Shown: positions 14,189 through 20,698 of the stretch, piece after piece | How the letters are laid out: the number at the start of each line of letters is the position of its first letter | Numbering within the stretch: the first letter of the stretch is position 1 | NCBI GenBank assembly: GCA_031259605.1 | Contig: JAIRLE010000198.1 | Coordinates: 1-26,297 of the forward strand | Direction: 5' to 3' | DNA: 26,297 bases | Origin: Zoogloeaceae bacterium | GTDB taxonomy: Bacteria > Pseudomonadota > Gammaproteobacteria > Burkholderiales > Rhodocyclaceae | The notes under the pieces: model-generated | What the model saw: only the letters and a program-made list of their open reading frames with translations | What the model was told of the DNA's origin: nothing | Databases searched by the model: none | Position numbers and translations under genes: made by a program

Positions 14189-14437
14189 TTGAAGCATCGG
14201 GGTTGGAGCGAAACCGAGGCACATGACTTTGTGTGCGCCAGAACGAGGGATATCATCCGTTTGCATAACAATGGCACGACGGTAGGGGCGGCATCAATGC
14301 TGCTCAGAATTGTGCCTCCATCTGAAAGATTTGACGCGGATGGCAAGCGTGAAGTTCACGTCGGAGATCATGTTGGTTGGCCTCCGCCACCCGGTTTGAA
14401 AGAGCGAACTCAGAAAATTTTCGGGGATATACGATGA
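14189..14437 (+). CDS. Unrecognised small ORF (82 aa, TTG start) in a low-GC patch
   Basis: I do not recognise this product. The frame opens after a stop inside the parC end; no ATG or GTG precedes it, so a TTG at 14189 with GAG-rich sequence upstream is the best start. The N terminus could instead be missing, making it a remnant. The protein has a charged N-terminal part (GWSETEAHDFVCARTRDIIR) and a C-terminal half with VHVGDHVGWPPPPGLKERTQ. Base composition drops to about 48 % G+C here against over 60 % around it, which suggests acquired DNA. Its TGA overlaps the next ATG (ATGA, 14434-14437), a coupling that argues both small frames are, or were, genes. Confidence 0.4.
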   Translation: MKHRGWSETEAHDFVCARTRDIIRLHNNGTTVGAASMLLRIVPPSERFDADGKREVHVGDHVGWPPPPGLKERTQKIFGDIR

Positions 14438-14568
14438 ACTATTTTTGCGTGGAAATCGATCCTGTCACTGACGAAGTTGGCAATTTGCTGGATTGCAAGG
14501 CCAGGGAAGAAGGAAAGTCTGGAGTGTCTCAGGTCGCTTTGTTGCTTGATGAGCTTGATCTATCGTGA
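14434..14568 (+). CDS. Unrecognised 44-residue ORF coupled to the preceding small ORF
   Basis: The product starts MNYFCVEIDPVTDEVGNLLD and is acidic at both ends, ending LLLDELDLS. No family is recognised. It overlaps the upstream frame by four bases (ATGA). The stop codon lies in an inverted repeat (CTTGATC at 14554-14560 and GATCAAG at 14567-14573) that could form a hairpin but has no T run. Position next to a parD/parE remnant and the low G+C suggest an acquired cassette. A two-gene toxin-antitoxin-like unit is conceivable from size and coupling only; this is speculation. Confidence 0.35.
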   Translation: MNYFCVEIDPVTDEVGNLLDCKAREEGKSGVSQVALLLDELDLS

Positions 14569-14693
14569 TCAAGATGGCGGCTGGTGACACGACTGCTTGT
14601 TCCACCCCCAGTGCCAATGGTACGAAAAATCACAACGGTGGGCTTAGCGTACGATTTTTCCCGTTTCGTGAGCAGACCCCTTCCTGCGGGAAC

Positions 14694-14731
14694 TGGACTT
14701 TACCTCTTTTGGCTGATAGGATTGAATCCTA
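14694..14731 (+). promoter_or_regulatory. parD promoter with a palindromic candidate operator
   Basis: TAGGATT-G-AATCCTA (14717-14731) is a perfect 15-base palindrome 21 bases before the parD ATG. TGGACT (14694-14699) and TAGGAT (14717-14722), 17 bases apart, make a plausible -35/-10 pair, so the palindrome covers the -10. ParD proteins repress their own promoters through ribbon-helix-helix binding to such palindromes. The stretch 14569-14693 shows no gene I can support. Confidence 0.55.
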
Positions 14732-14752
14732 TTGGAACGATTGGAGGCTGCC

Positions 14753-15022
14753 ATGCGAACCACTCAACAACTGAGCATCACTCTGCCGAATGACATAGCC
14801 AACATGGTGAAAACGAAGGTGAGTGTCGGGGAATATGCGAGCGAGAGCGAGGTCATCCGCGATGGTCTGCGCGTGCTGCTCGCGCGTGACCGCGCTGTTG
14901 AAACCTGGCTCAACAACCAGGTCGGTTTGGCCTATGACGCGCTGAAAGCCGATCCTTCCAGAGCCGTCACCCCTGACCAGGTACGCGCCCGCCTCGCGGC
15001 AGAACATGCGAAAGCGCAATGA
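14753..15022 (+). CDS. parD: ParD-family ribbon-helix-helix antitoxin
   Basis: The 89-residue protein is a type II antitoxin. Its N-terminal ribbon-helix-helix (RTTQQLSITLPNDIANMVKTKV, then EYASESEVIRDGLRVLLARD) binds operator DNA. The C-terminal part (RAVETWLNNQVGLAYDALKADPSRAVTPDQVRARL) would wrap the ParE toxin. The start at 14753 has TTGGAGG six to seven bases upstream; a possible in-frame start 7 codons earlier overlaps that site. Its TGA overlaps the parE ATG (ATGA). The toxin is frameshifted, so this antitoxin has no intact local partner. It could persist as an autoregulated orphan or neutralise ParE toxins encoded elsewhere. Confidence 0.85.
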   Translation: MRTTQQLSITLPNDIANMVKTKVSVGEYASESEVIRDGLRVLLARDRAVETWLNNQVGLAYDALKADPSRAVTPDQVRARLAAEHAKAQ

Positions 15023-15332
15023 GCAATTACAAGGTCGTGTTCTCTCCTGAAGCAGAAGAGCAGCTTGCTGATCTGTACCATTACATCGCGGCGGTGAACT
15101 CGCCTGATGTTGCCGCTCGCTACACCGAGGCAATCGTCTCCTACTGAGCCTGCGCGCCTTCCCGCTACGCGGCACCATGCGCGACGATGTGCGGCTTGGC
15201 CTGCGCATCACCCACTACCGCAAACGCGCCGTGATTGCCTTCGACGTGGCCGACGATCTGGTTTCCATCATCGGCGTATTCTACGGTGGTCAGGACTACG
15301 AAACGATCCTGCACGACGACGCGGGCGATTAG
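15019..15332 (+). pseudogene. parE: ParE-type toxin gene broken by a frameshift
   Basis: The first frame (15019-15147) gives MSNYKVVFSPEAEEQLADLY and ends at TGA after 42 residues (...AIVSY). From 15150 another frame continues the same protein: LRAFPLRGTMRDDVRLGLRI, HYRKRAVIAFDV, IIGVFYGGQDYETILHDD, stopping at TAG 15330-15332. These are the normal halves of a roughly 100-residue ParE/RelE-fold toxin that poisons DNA gyrase. At the junction TACTGAGCCTG, family members would have TAC TGC GAG AGC CTG or similar, so loss of four bases (CGAG or GCGA) explains the shift. A sequencing error is the alternative, but no homopolymer is present there. Confidence 0.85.
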
Positions 15333-15346
15333 AGCCTGCTTTGGCG

Positions 15347-15442
15347 CTATTTCCGAAACGTGGAGAAGATCAGTGCCTTGAATCCACCGGCAAGCAGGAA
15401 GAGCGCTATTATGTGGCCGATGGTGAAAATCCTCATGCCCAT
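15347..15442 (-). CDS. Possible 31-residue membrane peptide, in frame with the ankyrin gene
   Basis: On the minus strand an ATG at 15442 opens a short frame starting MGMRIFTIGHIIALFLLAGG and ending in FRK before TAG. It is a single hydrophobic helix with a basic end. The frame is continuous with the ankyrin gene across its TAG stop (15487-15485): 45 sense codons lie between the two stops. A CCAATTGG palindrome precedes it, and no good ribosome site is seen. It may be an independent small protein, the lost C-terminal anchor of the ankyrin protein, or chance. The rest of 15333-15484 shows nothing further. Confidence 0.3.
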   Translation of the reverse strand: MGMRIFTIGHIIALFLLAGGFKALIFSTFRK

Positions 15443-15484
15443 AGTGAGTTTGTCCCAATTGGGGGATGCTCCATTTCCTGTCTT

Positions 15485-16423
15485 CTATTCCCTGATCAGG
15501 CGCGCTTTCTGTTGTTGGGGCGCGTTGCGTCTGGCGGTGATTTCCAGGGCGGAACCGCCTTCGGGCGGCGAGGCGGCGGCGGCGCGTTCCTGGCGGGCAT
15601 AACGGGCGCGCAGGGCGGCGATGTTGCGGTCGATGTCTTCCGCCGACAAGCCTCTGGCAATCAGGTGCCGCCGCGCTTTCAGGAGCATGTCCAGATCGGC
15701 GGGCGCGGTTGTTGAACGGGTGTCGCGGCCCCAGTTTTCCTTCGGTTGGTTGGCGGCGGCAACAAAGGCATCCGCATCGCCAATGCGCCGCGCGATGGCA
15801 AGCTGGTTGTAACGCATCGCCCATTCCATCGCTCCCTCTCCCCGGTCGTTGCGTACCTTCGAGTTGGCGCCGCGTTCAATCAGCAGACGGGCAACATCCG
15901 GTTTGCCGCTGTAGATCGCCATCATCAGGGGCGTTGCGCCGCCGGGACTGCGCGCGTCGATGTCCGCGCCCCGTTCCAGCAGTTCCGCGACCAAATCCGC
16001 GCGTCCGGAAAACGCCGCATAATGCAATGCCGACCACTGCCCCGGCGGACGGTTGAGCGTCGCGCCATGCGCCAGCAGCCAGTCTATCGCCGCGCGCCGA
16101 TGCTTCCACACCGCCAGCAACAACGCTTGTTCGCCCGCGCTGTTTTCCAGGTTCACATTCGCGCCATGGCGATAAAACAGTTCCAGCATGGGCAGATTCC
16201 CTTCCCATGCGGCGATCATCAGCCCGCTGCCCAGGCGATCCGCCTGGTAATCCGGCGATAATCCCCGATCCAGCCAGGCTTGCGCCTGCCTCAAATCGCC
16301 CAGTTCCACGGTGACGCCGAAATACATCGGCTCCGGAGGCGTAAAATCCGCTGCGGACGCGGCAAAAGTCATGAGCATCGCCGCCAGGAAAAAACACCCG
16401 AGAGATTTTTCATGCTGCTTCAT
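15485..16423 (-). CDS. Exported ankyrin-repeat protein
   Basis: The 312-residue protein has a Sec-type signal peptide (residues 1-25, hydrophobic FFLAAMLMTF, ASA-A cleavage pattern), then about four ankyrin repeats between residues 65 and 215. Clear units include GSGLMIAAWEGNLPMLELFY, SALHYAAFSGRADLVAELLE and TPLMMAIYSGKPDVARLLIE. The C-terminal third is charged and helical (DLDMLLKARRHLIARGLSAEDIDRNIAALRARYARQ). Ankyrin repeats bind proteins, so a periplasmic scaffold or inhibitor role is likely; the partner is unknown. The start at 16423 has GGAGGG four to five bases upstream. It is divergent from the TonB-like gene with 40 bases between starts, so their promoters must overlap coding ends or each other. 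Confidence 0.8.
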   Translation of the reverse strand: MKQHEKSLGCFFLAAMLMTFAASAADFTPPEPMYFGVTVELGDLRQAQAWLDRGLSPDYQADRLGSGLMIAAWEGNLPMLELFYRHGANVNLENSAGEQALLLAVWKHRRAAIDWLLAHGATLNRPPGQWSALHYAAFSGRADLVAELLERGADIDARSPGGATPLMMAIYSGKPDVARLLIERGANSKVRNDRGEGAMEWAMRYNQLAIARRIGDADAFVAAANQPKENWGRDTRSTTAPADLDMLLKARRHLIARGLSAEDIDRNIAALRARYARQERAAAASPPEGGSALEITARRNAPQQQKARLIRE

Positions 16424-16463
16424 CAAACCCTCCTCGCAATCGCCTGTGAAGCTGGATTTTCGC

Positions 16464-17006
16464 ATGAATGAACGTTGCGCAGGCAGCGTTCCCTTGACGC
16501 TGGCGCTCTCCTGCTCCCTTGTCCTGCATGTCGCGCTGCTGGCCGGAAGCGCGCGCTGGCTGCTGAAAAATCCCGTCTTGCCGCCACAAACGCCGAACGC
16601 GCTGCTGGCGCGGCTTGCCAAAGCCGCGCCACGGCCACAACTGACGCTGCCCGCCGAAGCAGAATCGCCGCCCGCATCGCCGCCGCCCGCCGCCCGCGAA
16701 AAATCCAGGCCATCGCCAGAAGCGTCGGCGGCTTCCCCAACCGCAATCCTGAGCGCTTCGGCACATCGACAACTTGGCCGTCTGGATTTTTATCCGCTGA
16801 CAGCCATACAAAACGGCTGGCAGGGCGAAGCCTGGGTACGGATTTTTCTCGACGACGACGGCAACGTCATCGCCGCCCGTCTTGAAGCCAGCAGCGGCTA
16901 TCCCCTGCTCGACGAGGCCGCCGTAAACGCCGCCCGCGGTCTCAAAAGCCTTTCCCGCAATGGCCTGGATTCCGCCATCCTCCCGGTGCGCTTCAAACTG
17001 GAATAG
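16464..17006 (+). CDS. TonB-like energy transducer protein
   Basis: The 180-residue protein has a short N terminus, one membrane helix (about 10-34, with SCSLVLHVALLAGSA), a Pro/Ala-rich periplasmic spacer (40-95) and a C-terminal TonB domain. That domain shows YPLTAIQNGWQGEAWVRIFL, DDDGNVIAARLEASSGYPLLDEAAVNAA and VRFKLE. TonB proteins pass proton-motive energy from ExbB-ExbD to outer-membrane receptors. No exbB, exbD or receptor gene is nearby, so its receptor is unknown. The histidine in the membrane helix (H22) is a TonB hallmark. The ATG at 16464 was chosen because an upstream in-frame start would lie in the signal peptide of the divergent ankyrin gene; a second ATG four bases on is out of frame. 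Confidence 0.82.
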   Translation: MNERCAGSVPLTLALSCSLVLHVALLAGSARWLLKNPVLPPQTPNALLARLAKAAPRPQLTLPAEAESPPASPPPAAREKSRPSPEASAASPTAILSASAHRQLGRLDFYPLTAIQNGWQGEAWVRIFLDDDGNVIAARLEASSGYPLLDEAAVNAARGLKSLSRNGLDSAILPVRFKLE

Positions 17007-17063
17007 ATTCAGGAACCTGAATGGCTGCGGTCGAAACCCCGCGCTGCCGACATGCGCATGCGT

Positions 17064-17069
17064 TAAAAT
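17064..17069 (+). promoter_or_regulatory. Candidate -10 box of the FAD-linked oxidase gene
   Basis: TAAAAT (in GCGTTAAAATGCGCG) lies 36 bases before the ATG at 17106; the -35 region is poor. In the same gap ATTCAG-GAAC-CTGAAT (17007-17022) can form a small hairpin right after the tonB-like stop, without a T run. Confidence 0.35.
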
Positions 17070-17105
17070 GCGCGCCTTTCCCGAACATGTGAAGCAAGAC
17101 GCCCG

Positions 17106-18518
17106 ATGCGAAAGAATGATTCCCCGATTCTGGAAAAAATCGCCGCCATCGTCGGTGCGCGGCATCTGCTCACCGATCCGGCCGACTTTGCCTCTTCCCT
17201 GATCGACTGGCGCGGGCGCTATACGGGCAAGGCGTTGGCGCTGGCGCGACCGGGCAGCGCGGAGGAGGCGCGGGCGATCGTCCGCGCCTGTCTTGCCGCC
17301 GGTCTGCCGATGCAGTTGCAGGGCGGCAATACCGGTCTGGTCGGCGGCGCGACGCCCGATGCGGACGGCAAGACGCTCCTTGTGCAAATGTCGCGCCTGA
17401 ACCGTGTCCGCGAAGTGGATGCGACGGGCAACACGCTGACGCTGGAAGCGGGCTGTACGCTCGCCCAGGCGCAAGCTGCCGCCAGCGCCGAAGGCCGCCT
17501 TTTTCCCCTGTCGCTGGCTTCCGAAGGCAGTTGCCAGATTGGCGGCAATCTCGCCACCAACGCGGGCGGCGTCCAGGTGCTGCGCTACGGCGCGATGCGC
17601 GATCTGACCCTGGGCGTGGAAGCCGTGCTGCCCAACGGCGAACTGTACGCGGGACTGACGGCGTTGCGAAAGAACAATGTCGGCTATGACCTCAGGCACC
17701 TCTTGATCGGCGCGGAAGGCACGCTCGGCCTGATCACCGCCGCCACGCTGAAACTTTATTCCCTGCCGGAGGCGCAAGTCACGTTCTGTCTGGGGGTGGC
17801 TTCGCCCGCCGCCGCCATCCGCCTGCTCAACCGGACGCAGACCGCCTTCGACGCGCAACTCACCGCCTTCGAACTCATCTGTCCCTTGTCGCTCGAACTG
17901 TTGCGCCGCCACTTTTCCGAACTCGCCTTGCCGACGCTCTCCGCTCCCTGGCATGTGCTCTGTGAATTTTCCGGCAGCCATGCCGATCGCCTGCCGGAAA
18001 AAGCGGAAAACTTCATCGGTCGCGCGCTTGAAAAAAACCTGGCGCAAGACGCGCTGCTGGCGCAAAACGAAGCGCAGCGCAAAGCCTTCTGGCGCATGCG
18101 GGAAAATATTTCCGAAGCGCAGAAAAGGGAAGGCGTCAGCATCAAGCACGATATTGCGCTGCCCATCTCCCGCATCGACGAATTCCTGGATCGCGTCGTC
18201 CCGCCGCTTGCCGCCGCCTTTCCCGGCATACGCCACACCGCCTTCGGGCATCTGGGCGACGGCAACCTGCATTTCAACCTTTCCATGCCGGAGGCGAAAG
18301 CCAACGCCCGGTTGCTGGCGCAAGAGGCAAAAGCCAACCGCATCGTCTACGATCGGGTCGATGCGCTGGGCGGCAGCATCTCCGCCGAACACGGCATTGG
18401 CCGCCTCAAGCGCGAACTGCTCTTGCGCTACCAGTCCCCGGCGCGCCTCTCTGCCCTGCGCGCCATCAAACAGGCGCTCGATCCCGGGGGGCTGATGAAT
18501 CCCGGTGTGCTGCTGTAG
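17106..18518 (+). CDS. FAD-binding 2-hydroxyacid dehydrogenase (GlcD / D-2-hydroxyglutarate or D-lactate dehydrogenase type)
   Basis: The 470-residue flavoprotein has the PCMH-type FAD-binding domain in its N-terminal half (MQLQGGNTGLVGGATPD at 69-85; SLASEGSCQIGGNLATNAGG at 136-155; LLIGAEGTLGLITAATLKLY) and an FAD-oxidase C-terminal domain with the metal-site pattern GHLGDGNLHFN (H382, H389) and AEHGIGRLKRE (E428, H429). This is the D-2-hydroxyglutarate/D-lactate dehydrogenase branch, which oxidises 2-hydroxyacids and passes electrons to quinone or an electron-transfer flavoprotein. No glcE or glcF neighbour is present, which argues for a stand-alone enzyme rather than glycolate oxidase. 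Substrate cannot be fixed from sequence. Ribosome site is weak. Confidence 0.88.
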   Translation: MRKNDSPILEKIAAIVGARHLLTDPADFASSLIDWRGRYTGKALALARPGSAEEARAIVRACLAAGLPMQLQGGNTGLVGGATPDADGKTLLVQMSRLNRVREVDATGNTLTLEAGCTLAQAQAAASAEGRLFPLSLASEGSCQIGGNLATNAGGVQVLRYGAMRDLTLGVEAVLPNGELYAGLTALRKNNVGYDLRHLLIGAEGTLGLITAATLKLYSLPEAQVTFCLGVASPAAAIRLLNRTQTAFDAQLTAFELICPLSLELLRRHFSELALPTLSAPWHVLCEFSGSHADRLPEKAENFIGRALEKNLAQDALLAQNEAQRKAFWRMRENISEAQKREGVSIKHDIALPISRIDEFLDRVVPPLAAAFPGIRHTAFGHLGDGNLHFNLSMPEAKANARLLAQEAKANRIVYDRVDALGGSISAEHGIGRLKRELLLRYQSPARLSALRAIKQALDPGGLMNPGVLL

Positions 18519-18638
18519 GAACGGATGCCGTCAATGGGCGATTTGGGAGAGCGCGGGCAGGTGAACGGAGGCCAGGTCTTCCAGCGCGGCGGCAAGGATC
18601 AACGACAGGAGCGCCGACTTTATCCTTCGCCGGAAACA

Positions 18639-18664
18639 GCGGCGCAGGAACTGGCCTGCGCCGC
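18639..18664. terminator. Strong hairpin between converging genes (weak T tracts)
   Basis: GCGGCGCAGG and CCTGCGCCGC form a perfect 10 bp stem with a 6-base loop in the gap 18519-18730. The tracts beyond it (GTTTCC on either strand) are short, so it is a weak bidirectional terminator at best. The gap otherwise holds only a 57-codon minus-strand frame from GTG 18704 to TGA 18531 without ribosome site; I do not call it. The pth gene often following rplY is missing here. Confidence 0.4.
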
Positions 18665-18730
18665 GGCGCGTTTCCCTGGAGTCTGCCCGGTCATCGCGCG
18701 TCACGCTGCAACGACCCGTGCCGTCCGGCT

Positions 18731-19354
18731 TCAGGCGGCGGGCGGTGTCGTTCCGGCGGCGGCGGCGTCGCTTTCTGCCTCGACCGTGCCGCCCTTCTTG
18801 GCGATGCAGGAAACGATGGTCGGATCCTCGCCATGCACGATGGCGCTGACGCCTTGCGGCAGGGCGAGGTGCGAGACATGCAGGCTCGCGCCGACTTGCA
18901 GGTCTTTCAGGTCGACCTCGATGAATTCCGGCAGATCGGCGGGCAGGCAGGAAATTTCCAGTTCGGTGATGACGTGGGCAATCTGGCCGCCGCCGAGCTT
19001 GACGCCAGGGGCGATGTCCTGATTGACAAAGTGCAGCGGCACCTTCTGGTGCAGCTTCTTCCTGGCGTCGACGCGCTGGAAATCCACATGCAGCACCAGC
19101 GGCTTGTAGGCATGAACCTGGAAATCGCGCAGCAGCACCTGCGTTTTTTGTCCCGCCACATCCAGGGTAAGCAGGGAAGAATGAAAGGCTTCCTTTTTCA
19201 GCGCGAGATACAGCGGATTGTGATCGATCTCGATCACTTCCGGGGGCTGGCCTGCGCCATAGATGATGCCGGGAACCTTGCCCGAGCGACGCAGGCGGCG
19301 GCTCGCACTCGTTCCCTGCACGACGCGTTTCTGGGCATTGAGAAGAAATTGCAT
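18731..19354 (-). CDS. rplY: 50S ribosomal protein L25 / general stress protein Ctc
   Basis: The 207-residue protein is the long (Ctc) form of L25, which binds 5S rRNA in the large subunit. The N-terminal L25 domain shows GTSASRRLRRSGKVPGIIYG, LTLDVAGQKTQVLLRDFQVH and VLHVDFQRVD. The C-terminal beta domain (from about residue 100) has HFVNQDIAPGVKLGG, LPADLPEFIEVDL and LPQGVSAIVHGEDPTIVS, followed by an Ala-rich tail. The start MQFLLNAQK at 19354 has GGAG six bases upstream; a longer in-frame reading runs antisense-free into prs but is rejected. It lies 52 bases after prs on the same strand, the usual betaproteobacterial order. Confidence 0.95.
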   Translation of the reverse strand: MQFLLNAQKRVVQGTSASRRLRRSGKVPGIIYGAGQPPEVIEIDHNPLYLALKKEAFHSSLLTLDVAGQKTQVLLRDFQVHAYKPLVLHVDFQRVDARKKLHQKVPLHFVNQDIAPGVKLGGGQIAHVITELEISCLPADLPEFIEVDLKDLQVGASLHVSHLALPQGVSAIVHGEDPTIVSCIAKKGGTVEAESDAAAAGTTPPAA

Positions 19355-19406
19355 GATGACTCCATGATGAGAACCGGCCCGCGACCAGGCCGGAGGGTTG
19401 AAAAAA

Positions 19407-20363
19407 CTATTCGAGGAACAGCGAGGAAACGGAATCGTCGCTGCTGATGCGGCGTATGGTTTCCGCCAGGATCGGCGCGATGGAAAGCTGGCGAATGCGC
19501 GGACAGGCGCGCGCCGCCGCCTGCAAGGGAATGGTGTCGGTAACGACCAGCGCGTCCAGGTCGGAAGCGCCCACCCGCTCCGCCGCGCCGCCGGACAACA
19601 CCGGATGCGTGCAATAGGCAATCACCTTCTTCGCGCCATTGGCCTTCAATGCCGTCGCCGCCTTGCAGAGCGTGCCGGCGGTATCCACCATGTCATCCAT
19701 GATGACGCAGGTGCGCCCCTCCACATCGCCGATGATGTTCATCACCTCGGCCACATTGGCCTTGGGACGGCGCTTGTCGATAATCGCCAGATCGCATTCC
19801 AGCCGCTTGGCCAATGAGCGGGCGCGGATGACGCCGCCGTGATCCGGCGAGACCACCAGCGGATTTTCGTAACACTGCTTCCTGATGTCTTCCAGCAAGA
19901 CGGGCAGCGCATAGATGTTATCCACGGGGATATTGAAAAAACCCTGAATCTGCTCGGCATGCAAATCCACGGTCAGCACCCGGTCGATGCCGGAAATCAT
20001 CAGCGTGTTGGCGACCAGCTTGGCGGCGATGGAAACGCGCGACGAACGCGGGCGTCTGTCCTGCCGGGCATAGCCAAAATAGGGAATGGCGGCGGTGATG
20101 CGGCCGGCGGAAGCGCGCTTCAACGCATCGACCATCAGCAGTATCTCCATCAGGTGGTCATTGGTCGGCGCGGAAGTGGATTGCAGGATGAAGACATCCC
20201 GCCCACGCACGTGCTCCTGGATTTCCACATTGATTTCACCGTCGGAGAAGCGGCCTACATGCGCCTGCCCCGGCTTGACGCCAAGCGCGGTCGCCACATC
20301 AATCGCCAGGCTGGCGTTGGCGTTGCCGCTGAAAACCATCAGATTGCTGTAAGGCACGTTCAT
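19407..20363 (-). CDS. prs: Ribose-phosphate pyrophosphokinase (PRPP synthetase)
   Basis: Prs transfers pyrophosphate from ATP to ribose 5-phosphate to make PRPP for purine, pyrimidine, histidine, tryptophan and NAD synthesis. The 318-residue length is standard. Hallmarks are GRFSDGEINVEIQEHVRG, STSAPTNDHLMEILLMVDAL, IPYFGYARQDRR, LTVDLHAEQIQGFF, VVSPDHGGVIRAR and the PRPP loop CVIMDDMVDTAGTLCKAA. The start MNVPYSNLMVFSGNA at 20363 aligns with family N termini; its ribosome site is unclear because a GGGGG tract directly abuts the ATG. tRNA-Gln lies 74 bases upstream and a hairpin separates the two, so prs is probably transcribed through the tRNA. Confidence 0.96.
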   Translation of the reverse strand: MNVPYSNLMVFSGNANASLAIDVATALGVKPGQAHVGRFSDGEINVEIQEHVRGRDVFILQSTSAPTNDHLMEILLMVDALKRASAGRITAAIPYFGYARQDRRPRSSRVSIAAKLVANTLMISGIDRVLTVDLHAEQIQGFFNIPVDNIYALPVLLEDIRKQCYENPLVVSPDHGGVIRARSLAKRLECDLAIIDKRRPKANVAEVMNIIGDVEGRTCVIMDDMVDTAGTLCKAATALKANGAKKVIAYCTHPVLSGGAAERVGASDLDALVVTDTIPLQAAARACPRIRQLSIAPILAETIRRISSDDSVSSLFLE

Positions 20364-20397
20364 CCCCCGCGAATATGCGCGTCCGCCAAAAACGATT

Positions 20398-20430
20398 TCG
20401 GGCAGGCGGATGGAACCTCGGCCTGCCCGA
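20398..20430 (-). promoter_or_regulatory. Hairpin between tRNA-Gln and prs
   Basis: TCGGGCAGGC and GCCTGCCCGA form a perfect 10 bp stem with a 13-base loop on the minus strand, seven bases after the tRNA 3' end. GTTTTT follows five bases later. It could be a leaky terminator, a tRNA-processing landmark or a leader element controlling prs read-through. Confidence 0.45.
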
Positions 20431-20437
20431 TGAATTG

Positions 20438-20514
20438 TGGCTGGGGAAGAAGGATTCGAACCTTCGAATGCCGGAATCAAAATCCGGTGCCTTAACCAGC
20501 TTGGCGACTCCCCA
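20438..20514 (-). tRNA. tRNA-Gln (anticodon UUG)
   Basis: The minus-strand sequence begins TGGGGAG and ends CCCCAGCCA with the CCA encoded. The anticodon arm is CCGGA-TTTTGAT-TCCGG, giving anticodon TTG (glutamine, CAA/CAG). The T arm GAAGG-TTCGAAT-CCTTC and a D arm with GGTTAAGGC are present. The neighbouring prs-rplY order is common in proteobacteria. The ispE gene that often precedes this tRNA is absent. Confidence 0.95.
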
Positions 20515-20554
20515 GCAGCCTGTTCGCGCGCTCGACCACGAAAACAAGGCGCGC

Positions 20555-20583
20555 ATTATACAGGAAATCGGCAATCCGCAAAT
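20555..20583 (-). promoter_or_regulatory. Promoter of tRNA-Gln/prs
   Basis: A perfect TATAAT lies on the minus strand at 20560-20555, about 40 bases before the tRNA. Candidate -35 sequences TTTGCG or TTGCGG sit at 15-16 bases spacing; neither is strong. The GC-rich GCGCGCC after the -10 resembles a discriminator of stable-RNA promoters. The rest of 20515-20698 contains no gene. Confidence 0.55.
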
Positions 20584-20698
20584 CCGCAAACAACGTGACG
20601 GGCAGGGACGGAGCCTGAAAAGGAGGAAATTCCGTCATTCTCCGGCGCGGCGCGCCTCGCTTTTGACGAAAGGGAGCGGAGTGCCGCCGCTTTCCGGA

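Noticed and set aside
11560..18392. Long minus-strand frames opposite parC (11560-13062) and opposite the FAD-linked dehydrogenase (16410-18392)
   Set aside because: Same explanation: antisense to well-recognised genes, with His/Arg/Gln-rich products typical of shadow frames.
18531..18704. 57-codon GTG-initiated frame downstream of rplY on the minus strand
   Set aside because: No ribosome site, no recognisable domain, and the strong hairpin at 18639-18664 lies inside it. Mentioned in the gap entry only.
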